Shown here one piece after another: positions 54,421-63,382 of a stretch of DNA of 64,000 nucleotides; position 1 is the first letter of the stretch; each line of letters opens with the position of its first letter. The translations under genes and the position numbers were made by a program. A model generated the notes under the pieces. It saw nothing but the letters and a program-made list of their open reading frames with translations. It had not been told where the DNA came from and did no database searches. Origin of the DNA: an uncultured Desulfuromonas sp. (GTDB lineage: Bacteria; Desulfobacterota; Desulfuromonadia; Desulfuromonadales; Desulfuromonadaceae). The stretch spans positions 2,911,274 through 2,975,273 of the forward strand of contig NZ_OY762961.1 in the NCBI RefSeq assembly GCF_963666745.1, read 5' to 3'.

Positions 54421-56647
54421 CTTTTCACTCTCGCATCAAGCGGTCCTGTTCCCGGAAATGTTCAATGCCGCCGCGTCCTACCATGCGCTGCCGATCTCGA
54501 TTCTGATTATTGATGATGAACAACGCGCTCGCCAAAGTGTCTGCGATCTGCTGAAACCTCTGGGGCACCGCCTGACTCAGGCAGGGTCGGTTTCTGAAGC
54601 GATCAAGTGGCTTGAGATGGAAAATTTCACCTTGGCGCTGGTCGACCTGCAACTGCCGGACGGTACTGGTCACGACATCATGCGTTATGTGGTCGATCAT
54701 CAGATTGACACGCGACTGATTGTCGTCAGCGGCGAATCGACCTTTGACCATGCCACCCTGTCCCTACGCAACGGTGCATGTGACTTTCTTCGCAAACCCT
54801 ACATGCCCGCAACCCTGCTGGAGAGCGTCAACAAAGAGCTCGACAAAGCCCAGACTCAGAATCGATACGAGCGCATCCAGGAAGAGCTCAAAGGGTCCGA
54901 AGCCCTACATCGCTTTATCGTCAATAATTCGCCGGACATCATCTACATGCTCGATGAGGAGGGACGCTTTTCTTTTGTCAACAAACGCGTTCAGTCCCTG
55001 CTTGGCTACAGCGATAAAAAACTGATCGGTCAGCATTATTCATCGATTGTCTACGGCGAAGACCATGAAAAAGCGCAATTTGTCTTCAATGAACGGCGCA
55101 CCGGCGACCGCGCTTCCCATGCGGTTGAACTGCGCCTGCTTAACCGCCACAACAAAGAGATCCGCTTTGTGGAAGCGCGCAGCTTGTCTGTTGAATTGAC
55201 CTCCATGGGCATTTATCGCGCCGGACGGGGCGACAATGAAGAATTCATTGGCACCTACGGCGTCATCCGCGACATTACCGAGCGCAAACGCTCAGAGGCT
55301 CTGCAACATTACCATCAATATCACGACCACCTGACCGATCTGCCCAACCGCACACTGTTTCTTGACCGCCTGCATATGGCTCTGGCCCAGGCACGCCGCA
55401 ACGGTCATCATCTGGCGGTTCTGTTTCTCGATATTGATCGCTTCAGAAAGGTCAACGACAGCCTTGGGCACCTTGCCGGGGACAAAATCCTCCAGCGGAT
55501 CACCCAACGCCTGAACACCAACCTGCGCGAAGAAGACACCCTGGCACGCATTGGCAGTGATGAGTTTCTCCTGCTGCTGCCGAACATCAAGACTCCCGGT
55601 GATGCCTTGATTATTGCTGAAAAAATCAATCAGAGCTGTTCCGTGCCCATGACGTATCAGGGGCAGGACCTGCGCCTGACATTCAGCATCGGCATCGCCA
55701 CATTCCCGGACCACGCCACCAGCCGCGAAGACCTGATCCGCTATGCCGACCTCGCCAAGTGCCAGGTCAAGCAGAACGGGCGCAACGGCTGCCTTCTTTA
55801 TCAGCCTCAGCACCAGCATCTCCAGGTTTCCGCTCTGGAGATGGAAACGGCCATTCGACAGGGACTTCAGGATGATCAGTTTGAACTCTACTATCAACCC
55901 CAGATCGATCTGGTCGCCGGAAAGGTTGCCGGTCTGGAAGCTCTGGTGCGTTGGAAGCATCCTGAACGGGGGCTGTTAAATCCCTCGTTGTTTATTCCCG
56001 TCGCCGAACAGAGCAGCCTGATCTGTGATTTGGGCCAGTGGGCTGTCGAGCGAGCCTGTTGTGATGCTGCCATGCTGCGTAAACGCGGGTTTGACGGGCT
56101 TAAAATCGCCGTCAATGTGTCTATTCAGCACTTTGAACGCCCCTCATTTGCCCAGCACATTCTCGACAATGTCAGCCGTCACGATCTGGGCTCGAACAGG
56201 CTGGAAATTGAGATCACCGAAAGTAATATCATGAGAAACATGGAGCGCGGTGCCCAGCTGTTGACCAGTCTGTCCGAACAGGGGATCGGTGTCGCTATTG
56301 ACGACTTCGGCACCGGCTATTCCTCCTTGAGCTACCTGCAGACCCTGCCGGTAGCGACGGTGAAAATCGACCGCTCTTTTATCTGCAACCTGGGCGATGA
56401 AAAGAACGGTCTGCCGATTGTCATCGCGGTGCTCAACCTTGCGGCCGCCCTCAATATCCACTGCATTGCCGAAGGGGTCGAATCGCAGGAGCAGAAACAG
56501 CTGTTACAGGATGCCGGTTGTCGCTTGATTCAAGGCTTCTATTACAGCAGTCCCTTGTCGTTAGCGCAGTTGGTGCCTTATCTTAAACAGAGTCAAAACG
56601 GTCGCCTGATTCAGTCTAAACAGCTTCGTGACGTGACAGAAGAGTGA
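54413..56647 (+). CDS. REC-PAS-GGDEF-EAL c-di-GMP signalling protein
   Basis: A 744-residue protein. The receiver domain has DDE at 34-36 and Asp78 (ALVDLQLPDG), with Lys in FLRKPYMP. A PAS domain spans about 165-290 (FIVNNSPDIIYMLDEEGRFS). The diguanylate cyclase domain (310-470) has GSDEF at about 381-385 in place of GG[DE]EF, so cyclase activity is doubtful and it may only bind GTP. The EAL domain (485-735) keeps LEALVRW, EITES, DDFGTGYSS and AEGVES, so c-di-GMP hydrolysis is likely. It overlaps the HDOD-kinase gene upstream and the NlpC/P60 gene downstream by 4 bases. Confidence 0.92.
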   Translation: MPNFSLSHQAVLFPEMFNAAASYHALPISILIIDDEQRARQSVCDLLKPLGHRLTQAGSVSEAIKWLEMENFTLALVDLQLPDGTGHDIMRYVVDHQIDTRLIVVSGESTFDHATLSLRNGACDFLRKPYMPATLLESVNKELDKAQTQNRYERIQEELKGSEALHRFIVNNSPDIIYMLDEEGRFSFVNKRVQSLLGYSDKKLIGQHYSSIVYGEDHEKAQFVFNERRTGDRASHAVELRLLNRHNKEIRFVEARSLSVELTSMGIYRAGRGDNEEFIGTYGVIRDITERKRSEALQHYHQYHDHLTDLPNRTLFLDRLHMALAQARRNGHHLAVLFLDIDRFRKVNDSLGHLAGDKILQRITQRLNTNLREEDTLARIGSDEFLLLLPNIKTPGDALIIAEKINQSCSVPMTYQGQDLRLTFSIGIATFPDHATSREDLIRYADLAKCQVKQNGRNGCLLYQPQHQHLQVSALEMETAIRQGLQDDQFELYYQPQIDLVAGKVAGLEALVRWKHPERGLLNPSLFIPVAEQSSLICDLGQWAVERACCDAAMLRKRGFDGLKIAVNVSIQHFERPSFAQHILDNVSRHDLGSNRLEIEITESNIMRNMERGAQLLTSLSEQGIGVAIDDFGTGYSSLSYLQTLPVATVKIDRSFICNLGDEKNGLPIVIAVLNLAAALNIHCIAEGVESQEQKQLLQDAGCRLIQGFYYSSPLSLAQLVPYLKQSQNGRLIQSKQLRDVTEE

Positions 56648-58011
56648 TGGGCAAAGAGGGTATAATCAAACATCTGCTTGTTGCAGGCATAATCCTGCTG
56701 CTATCGGCCTGCTCTCTGCCGCTATCGGCACGCACACCTCAGGACCTGCAGCGCATTCCCCAGAATCCTCAGGCATTTGTCGGTGAACACGACAGTGATC
56801 AGCCACTGCTCAGTGCGCTGGAACAACAACGCCAGGCCGAGGCATACCGTCACCGTTATTATCTGCCCTGGCAAAGTGACGGACCACTGTCCACCACGCA
56901 AGATCCGTTCTGGGCCATCGACTGGATGAACAGTCACACGGTCTTTGCGGCCAACCTGCGCCCCCTGGATACCGATCAGCGCCAGGCATTGGCGGATCTG
57001 GCCCGGCCACAGGACTATCCCAGCCTTCATCAGCCCGCGACAATGGTGCGCTCCTGTTCAGCTCGGGCACTACCCACCAGCAGCCCGTTGTTTGACGATC
57101 CGCAACGTCCCGGCGCGGGTTTTCCATTTGACCAGCTGCAACATGCCATCCTGCCGGCCAATACCCCGGTGCTGATCACCCATCAGTCGGCCGATCAGGC
57201 CTGGACCTTTGTTGAATCAGCAGCGGTCTACGGTTGGGTGCCAAGCGATGCTGTGGTCAGCGTGAATGAAGCACAGGCTCGCGAGATCGAAGCCTTGCCA
57301 CTGGGGTGTTTATTGGAAGATGGCCTGGGAATTTTCGACAGGGATAACCGCTGGTGCTTTGCCTCGCGCCATGGCGCGCTACTGCCCCTGGTTGAGCGCA
57401 GTGCCGATAGCGCCACGCTGCGCATTGTCGTTGCGGATGAAAATCATCGCGCAATGCTGTGCGATGCAACGTTGCCCGCATCAGCCGTAGCGTCATTGCC
57501 TCTGCCACTGACAAAGGCCCATCTGGCGCAACGCGCCGCCACCATGATGGGGCAACCTTACGATTGGGGCGAGCAATTCGGCGGGCGCGACTGCTCGGCA
57601 ACCCTCCGCGATCTGTTTGCCCCGTTCGGTCTCTGGCTGCCGCGCAATTCCTCGCAGCAGGCCAAGGTTGGCGAGGTTCTTCCCTTATCCCACCTTAGCC
57701 CACAACAATGCGAACAAATGATCCTTGAGCAGGGGATTCCTTTAGCCACTTTTATCAGCTTGCCCGGTCATATCATGCTTTACGTCGGCCAGTATGAAGG
57801 ACGCGCCATCGTCTTGCACACGCTGTGGGGGTTGAAAACAACCTCGCTGTTCGGCACAGAAGGACGCTGGCTTGTGGGCAAGACCGTCCTCACCACCCTG
57901 CAACCGGGCTTGGAACAAAATAATCTGTGGCAGTCCATCGGTGATCTGCGCAGCCGCATCACCCAGATGAGTTTTCCGTTGCAGCCCGCCCAATCTGAGC
58001 AAGAGGACTGA
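56644..58011 (+). CDS. NlpC/P60-family lipoprotein with SH3-like region
   Basis: A 455-residue lipoprotein. The lipobox LSAC (Cys23) follows a hydrophobic segment, so membrane anchoring is expected. After an N-terminal stabilising region of the N_NLPC_P60 type (FWAIDWMNSHTVFAANLRP) come SH3-like segments (GWVPSDAVVSV). The C-terminal papain-like domain has Cys317 (GRDCSATLRDLFAPFG), His376 (LPGHIMLYVG) and a third residue at about His392. It is likely a murein endopeptidase or dipeptidase. The start overlaps the preceding c-di-GMP gene (ATGA), so cell-wall hydrolysis may be tied to that signalling unit. Confidence 0.88.
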   Translation: MMGKEGIIKHLLVAGIILLLSACSLPLSARTPQDLQRIPQNPQAFVGEHDSDQPLLSALEQQRQAEAYRHRYYLPWQSDGPLSTTQDPFWAIDWMNSHTVFAANLRPLDTDQRQALADLARPQDYPSLHQPATMVRSCSARALPTSSPLFDDPQRPGAGFPFDQLQHAILPANTPVLITHQSADQAWTFVESAAVYGWVPSDAVVSVNEAQAREIEALPLGCLLEDGLGIFDRDNRWCFASRHGALLPLVERSADSATLRIVVADENHRAMLCDATLPASAVASLPLPLTKAHLAQRAATMMGQPYDWGEQFGGRDCSATLRDLFAPFGLWLPRNSSQQAKVGEVLPLSHLSPQQCEQMILEQGIPLATFISLPGHIMLYVGQYEGRAIVLHTLWGLKTTSLFGTEGRWLVGKTVLTTLQPGLEQNNLWQSIGDLRSRITQMSFPLQPAQSEQED

Positions 58012-58023
58012 CCTTACAACGGG

Positions 58024-61000
58024 TTATTCGCCCACCACCCGCAATGGAATCAATTTTTCCTGCAGTCCCTCGACGGTATTCACATCGACACCGACCACTC
58101 CGTACCAGTATTCTCTGCTTTCAAGTGTCGGCACAGCCCACTGGGTTGTCAGCACAAACGGACTGGCCGACGGGTTTTGCGGCGTGACGGTCAAGCTCGC
58201 CAGCCCCGCATCCGTCTCGTTGACCACGCCGTAGCGGATGGTCACCAGATCATCAACACTGCCTGACGCAAAATTCTGCACGGCAATCCACCATTGGCCG
58301 GGTTCAGGGTTCATCACTGTAACGGACTCATCAGCACCGCCAGTCGCACTGACGCCAATCTCTTCATCACTGCCCTGTTGGCCGACAAATAGATCAATGT
58401 CTGGTGAATCCTGTGAATCGGCATCAACATACAACGCCAGAGTGCCCTCGGCGACATCAACGGTCAGCCAGACGACACCTCCATCATCGTTGGTATAATC
58501 GGCGGGTGTTGGGTCAGAACTCACCAACTCTTGCGTCTGCTGGGCTGCGACCAGCCCGTAGGAGGTGATCTGCGTTGCGCCGGACGTCTGCAGATTGTAC
58601 CAAGAGGCGCTCGAGCTGATCTGGTCACTGACCGCTTCAAGAGTTTCAGGCACGGAAAAGGCCTGAGGATAGACCGCCAGCGGAAAATGTTCTGTCGGTA
58701 CGCGTCCGGCTTCTTCCGTGAGCACAACACGTCCGAAAAGCCACTCGTTCAATGGCGCAGTCGTGGCATCAGCGGTCACCTGCAATTCAATACTTTCCCC
58801 CGCGGCCAACTCAAACGAGTCCGGCACCACGCTCAACGAAAGATTTTCCGTGTCGATGACGGACACCGACCAACGAGTCGTCACCTCGCCGACATTGGTC
58901 AGCTCGCGAGTCCACTGGCTTTGTCCGATACAATTTCCGTCACCGAATGCCGCCAAGTTCAAGGTCAATGGCACAGAGTCAAGACCGCCTTCGGCCCAGG
59001 ATGAGTTGGCCGGGTCTGCCAGGCGAAAGGCGTCGGTCTGTTCATCAAGCAGCAACGCACAGCGCATGGCCAAGGGGGCATTGATACGCCCGGCGCCGCC
59101 ATCAAACGGTGTCGCCGCCGTGCCAACATAATCGGTGGTCACATCGGTCCATGCTGTGCTCATAATCGCCGATTGCGCCTGGGCCGGACTCCACTCCGGG
59201 TGCAGTCCTTTGACCAGTGCCAGTACCCCGGCCACATGGGGACTGGCCATGGAGGTGCCGTTGTAGACCGCATACCCTTCCGCCTCAGCGACCGGCGCGA
59301 AGATATTTGCTCCCGGTGCGGCAATATCCGGTTTAATAATCTCCGGCACAACACTGTTTTCCCCCCGCGAGCTGAAACCGGTGACAATGTCACCATCCAG
59401 TGGATCACTGACCGCTTCGGTCCCCGTCAACAAACCACGCAGTGGTTTCCCCGCGGCAACCGCCTCATTCAGCCATACTTTGAGCTGCTCGGCATCGTCA
59501 TAGGCGATATGAACCGAGGGAATCACACAGGCATCCGTCATCAGAGCAGCTTTATCCCCCGGATCCACTTCGGCCAGAATCATCGCCCCGCCGCCATTGG
59601 CCGCAACATTCACTGCCTTCTCCGTCCGGTCATTGTCACCACGATCACAGATGACAATCTGGCCATCAAACAACGCATTAAAGCTGCCGGTACAGGTCGC
59701 GTCCCCATAATCGCCGGCATAAACGATATCGGCTGACTCATAGCCCAACGAAAGAGCCAGTCCTGCAATTGACTCTTTAGTCGCATCATCATCAACAAAC
59801 TCCAGGGTATTCACATAGCTGATATCGTGGGTGGTCGCCGCCACAGCCGTCAGCCACGGGATAATCCCCGGATTGTCAACGGTTGCTTCACCGGGACCGT
59901 CATTGCCGGCGGCCACGGCCACATAGATACCCGCCTCATGGGCGGCAAACAACGGCAAACCAATTTCGGTGTCTGTCCACGGATTTGCCTTTCCTCCCCC
60001 CAGTGACATATTGATGACATCCACCTCATCCACTACCGCCTGTTCAATGGCAGCAAGTATGGCATCACTTGAGAGTGATCCATCGGCCTTTTCCGTGTTA
60101 TAGGAGATAATATTGGCGTGGGGTGCCACGCCGGAAATGGTCGCGGACAGGTAATACCCGGAGTCCAGAGTCACCGCCGCATCATAAACGATATTGCCCG
60201 CAGCCGTTGCCGCCACATGGCTACCATGGCCATCGGTATCGACATTAATTTCGCGATCATCCGCCAGCACCCAGGCACCGATCAGCTTATTATTACAGGG
60301 AAAGTCCGGATCATAATCGGGATTATCCGGATCGCAGACGCCATAAAATTTCCCCTTCGGATTGACGTGTTCATAGCCATCGCCACCTACTTCGGCAAAC
60401 GAAGGATTGTAGGGATTGATGCCGGTATCGATAATGCCGACGACCACGCCTTCGCCCATGGTACCGAACGGCGGGCTGAACAACGCGCCATACCACACGG
60501 CCGGGGCGTTGATCCAGGCGACTCCCGGAGAACAATCGTGCTCATAGGGCCACTCGATGTTGACTATTTTGTCACCGCCCGAGCCACAGGCCGCCATCAG
60601 TGAGGTCAACACCACAGCAATGCCCCACCACATCAGGGTCGCTGCCCGCCGCCGACGCAGTGCCTCGGCTACGCCCCAACAAAGTGCGAACACCACCAGC
60701 ACCAGAGTTATCGCCGTCATCCGTTGACGGTTATTGAGTGGCGCATGCCGGATGACGCTTTGACTGGTCGCACTGGAAGCCTGATGTTGACGCGGTTTAG
60801 TGATCTGTTCTTGTTGTATGCGAATTACTCCCGGCACTTTGCTCAGCAGCCGAGCCTGTGCAGCAGTCAGATTGACGCTGACACCATTAAAGGTCACGGT
60901 ATAGTCGTGAACAACCGCCAGCGGCGTACCAAGAAGCGTTTCGGCCTGACTCAAAAACAGCTGGCGTTGCTGACGCAGATAATCGCTATACGCCTGCGCT

Positions 61001-61257
61001 GCGGGGCTGGCAAGATCCAATTTGTCTGTTCCCGCAGCACGCGGATTGGTCGCCGCATAACCGGGGATATCCCCCTGATAAAGGGCAACAGGTTGCCCCT
61101 CCAGCTGAACAATGTAGCGACTCTCGCCCTGGTCCGTAAACGCTGCTTTATTTGATGCTCCACCGATTACGGTTTGCGCCACCACCGGTGTCGCCCCTAG
61201 CAATGTCATCACAACAAGGCTACAAAGCAATTTCCGCATCAATTTTTTCAGCATCAT
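58024..61257 (-). CDS. Subtilisin-like S8 protease with internal membrane and lipobox segments
   Basis: A 1077-residue serine protease. Residues 1-28 are a signal peptide; 45-155 resemble an inhibitor I9 propeptide (RYIVQLEGQPVALYQGD, VTFNGVSVNLTAAQARLL). Residues 181-199 form a hydrophobic helix followed by RRRR, and 205-224 read like a second, lipoprotein-type signal with a possible lipobox ending at Cys224 (MAAC-GSGGDK). The catalytic domain then has Asp277 (GIIDTGI), His344 (DGHGSHVAAT), Asn452 and Ser669 (GTSMASPHVAGV), with a PA-like insert near 500-600. The rest is beta-rich. The start overlaps the acetolactate decarboxylase stop. The site of action is probably periplasmic or surface. 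Confidence 0.88.
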   Translation of the reverse strand: MMLKKLMRKLLCSLVVMTLLGATPVVAQTVIGGASNKAAFTDQGESRYIVQLEGQPVALYQGDIPGYAATNPRAAGTDKLDLASPAAQAYSDYLRQQRQLFLSQAETLLGTPLAVVHDYTVTFNGVSVNLTAAQARLLSKVPGVIRIQQEQITKPRQHQASSATSQSVIRHAPLNNRQRMTAITLVLVVFALCWGVAEALRRRRAATLMWWGIAVVLTSLMAACGSGGDKIVNIEWPYEHDCSPGVAWINAPAVWYGALFSPPFGTMGEGVVVGIIDTGINPYNPSFAEVGGDGYEHVNPKGKFYGVCDPDNPDYDPDFPCNNKLIGAWVLADDREINVDTDGHGSHVAATAAGNIVYDAAVTLDSGYYLSATISGVAPHANIISYNTEKADGSLSSDAILAAIEQAVVDEVDVINMSLGGGKANPWTDTEIGLPLFAAHEAGIYVAVAAGNDGPGEATVDNPGIIPWLTAVAATTHDISYVNTLEFVDDDATKESIAGLALSLGYESADIVYAGDYGDATCTGSFNALFDGQIVICDRGDNDRTEKAVNVAANGGGAMILAEVDPGDKAALMTDACVIPSVHIAYDDAEQLKVWLNEAVAAGKPLRGLLTGTEAVSDPLDGDIVTGFSSRGENSVVPEIIKPDIAAPGANIFAPVAEAEGYAVYNGTSMASPHVAGVLALVKGLHPEWSPAQAQSAIMSTAWTDVTTDYVGTAATPFDGGAGRINAPLAMRCALLLDEQTDAFRLADPANSSWAEGGLDSVPLTLNLAAFGDGNCIGQSQWTRELTNVGEVTTRWSVSVIDTENLSLSVVPDSFELAAGESIELQVTADATTAPLNEWLFGRVVLTEEAGRVPTEHFPLAVYPQAFSVPETLEAVSDQISSSASWYNLQTSGATQITSYGLVAAQQTQELVSSDPTPADYTNDDGGVVWLTVDVAEGTLALYVDADSQDSPDIDLFVGQQGSDEEIGVSATGGADESVTVMNPEPGQWWIAVQNFASGSVDDLVTIRYGVVNETDAGLASLTVTPQNPSASPFVLTTQWAVPTLESREYWYGVVGVDVNTVEGLQEKLIPLRVVGE

Positions 61258-62027
61258 TTTTCCACCTTCTCCAGCTCGGCACCCCGGTCACGATCAAGGT
61301 CCATGGTTGAAAAATCTCCGCCTTGCGGCAACAACAGGGTGAACTTATGTAACGGTTGTAACTGGACGGTGGCCTGTTCAATATCAAAGGCAAGAACATG
61401 GCCGCCACGTTGGTGATCGTCCGTGAGAAAATGGAGGTGATAGCCGGGGACATTGACCCCTTTGACAAAGGGCGGACAATAGAAGCCAACCAGGACACCG
61501 CGCACGTTGTCCATTTCAAATACCGGCTGGTGTTTGACCACCTCGACCAGCGGCGGATAGGGTTTGTTCTGTTTGGGAACGCTGCGGGTCCGCACATGCT
61601 TGAACTGCCCCTCGACCTTGAACGCACAAAACAGGTTGGGTGAGCCCATGATCTTATCCATCTGCGCGGTGAAAGCGGCAAGATCAGTGCCCTGTTCGAG
61701 CGACTGGTGGCGCGTCGGCGCAAAACGGGTCACCGAGGCAAACGGCGTCGTTTCGTTATCACTGACCGACATCACGTGGCCATCCGCAGGCACCCGGAAC
61801 ACCTGGCCATCGACCACCACCATCTCACCATCGAGGCCATCAAAGGTGCCGATACCGAGATCACCGTGCTGTTTCAGATCTCCAATCGTCGTCACACCGT
61901 CATACATACCGCCGAGTAAGGCATCAATCGTCGAAATCTGTACCAGAGCCGGTTGCGCGGCACAAACAACGCTGCTCCAGGTCAGGAGCAGCAGGCATAT
62001 CAGTATGTGTCGAGACATCTTTGTCAT
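61254..62027 (-). CDS. budA: Alpha-acetolactate decarboxylase with signal peptide
   Basis: A 257-residue enzyme that converts acetolactate to acetoin. An N-terminal signal peptide (HILICLLLLTWSSVVCAAQ) would export it, which is also known for some secreted members. Core motifs are ALLGGMYDGVTTIGDLKQHGD (first part), GIGTFDGLDGEMVVVDGQ, the VSDNETTPFASVT substrate loop, and GYHLHFLTDDHQRGGHVL, which supplies the zinc His residues. Its stop overlaps the subtilase start, so the two are co-translated. AGGA stands 8 bases before the ATG. Why acetoin would be made outside the cytoplasm is unclear. Confidence 0.9.
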   Translation of the reverse strand: MTKMSRHILICLLLLTWSSVVCAAQPALVQISTIDALLGGMYDGVTTIGDLKQHGDLGIGTFDGLDGEMVVVDGQVFRVPADGHVMSVSDNETTPFASVTRFAPTRHQSLEQGTDLAAFTAQMDKIMGSPNLFCAFKVEGQFKHVRTRSVPKQNKPYPPLVEVVKHQPVFEMDNVRGVLVGFYCPPFVKGVNVPGYHLHFLTDDHQRGGHVLAFDIEQATVQLQPLHKFTLLLPQGGDFSTMDLDRDRGAELEKVEK

Positions 62028-62052
62028 TGATCAATCCTGTCGTTTGAAAAAA

Positions 62053-63327
62053 TCAGAGGGAAAAATCCACATCCAGCGTCGTGTCACCGAGATGCAGGTT
62101 CGAACACTGCGGGGCGCTTTCAGCAATCACCCGGCCCCGGCGGATCACTTTCAGACGGGTGGCACGCAAACGCAGCGCCTCAATGGGATCGGGCGCCTGG
62201 AGAATCACCATGTCGGCATAACAGCCCGGCTCCAAGCCATAGCCTTCAAGGTTGAGAATACGAGCAGCATTGGTGGTGACGGCATCAAACAGTTGTTCCA
62301 TCTCTGTGGTACCGCTCATATGCAGAGCATGAACACCCATATGGGCCACATCGAGCATGTCGTGGCTACCAAGGGGATACCACGGATCGACAATATCATC
62401 GTGCCCGAGGGCGACAGTGATCCCGGCGGCCAGCATCTCTTTGACCCGTGTCAGACCGCGCCGTTTCGGATAAGTGTCGTGGCGGCCCTGCAGCACCATG
62501 TTGACCAGCGGGTTGCAGATGGCGTTAAGCTGTGCTTCGGCCATTAGAGGTAATAATTTGCTGACATAATAGTTGTCCATGCTGTGCATGGAGGTCAGGT
62601 GGGAGCCGGTCACCCGCCCCTGCAGACCACAGCGTTGGGTATGATAAGCCAGACTCTCAACATGGCGTGACAACGGATCATCGGATTCGTCACAGTGCAT
62701 ATCCACCATCAGGCCACGCTCGGCCGCCAGCTCACACAGTTGGCGGATCGACTCGGCACCATCGGCCATGGTGCGTTCAAAATGGGGAATGCCGCCGATG
62801 ACATCGACGCCCAGGTCCAGGGCACGTGTCAGTTGTTCTTTGGCGTTGGGGTCACGCAGATAGCCATCCTGGGGAAAGGCGACCAATTGCAGGTCCACAT
62901 AGGGCTTAATCCGCTCGCGCACCGCGACCAGTGCTTCGACGGCGCGTAATTGCTGATCACAGATATCGACATGGGAGCGAATAGCCAACGTGCCGCGGGC
63001 AATGGACCACGACAACAGCTTCATGGCGCGCTCGGTGATCCGCTCCACGGTCTGCTCCGGCTTTAGGTCACCCCACAGGGCAATCCCTTCGAGCAGGGTG
63101 CCGCTGATGTTGCGCCGCGGCTGATCGTGCAGCGCCAGAGTGGCATCCATATGAAAATGGCTGTCGACAAACGGCGGCGTCACCAGCTGTCCGGCGGCGT
63201 CAATCTCCTCGACCGCTGTGATCGGTAGCTCAGTGCCGACTTCAATGATTCGCCCATCTCGGCAGGCGATATCCACCATTCCATCCTGACCAACAATCCG
63301 TGCGCGTCTTACCAGCAAATCGACCAT
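62053..63327 (-). CDS. codA: Cytosine-deaminase-like amidohydrolase
   Basis: A 424-residue metal-dependent hydrolase when started at 63327 (MVDLLVRRARIVG), with GAGAGGG upstream; a longer frame to 63348 is less likely. Metal ligands are seen in VDSHFHMDATLAL (HxH), CDES after VDMH, and GHDDIVDPWYPLG. CNPLVNMVLQGRHDTYPKRRGLTRVKEM (key part NPLVNMVLQGR) is typical of CodA. It should deaminate cytosine to uracil or a related compound. It lies 55 bases downstream of a symporter gene on the same strand, which could import its substrate. Confidence 0.85.
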   Translation of the reverse strand: MVDLLVRRARIVGQDGMVDIACRDGRIIEVGTELPITAVEEIDAAGQLVTPPFVDSHFHMDATLALHDQPRRNISGTLLEGIALWGDLKPEQTVERITERAMKLLSWSIARGTLAIRSHVDICDQQLRAVEALVAVRERIKPYVDLQLVAFPQDGYLRDPNAKEQLTRALDLGVDVIGGIPHFERTMADGAESIRQLCELAAERGLMVDMHCDESDDPLSRHVESLAYHTQRCGLQGRVTGSHLTSMHSMDNYYVSKLLPLMAEAQLNAICNPLVNMVLQGRHDTYPKRRGLTRVKEMLAAGITVALGHDDIVDPWYPLGSHDMLDVAHMGVHALHMSGTTEMEQLFDAVTTNAARILNLEGYGLEPGCYADMVILQAPDPIEALRLRATRLKVIRRGRVIAESAPQCSNLHLGDTTLDVDFSL

Positions 63328-63382
63328 ACAATACCCTCTCACCAGCAAAGGTTTTGTTATCTCACCCCGTACAATTTACAGT

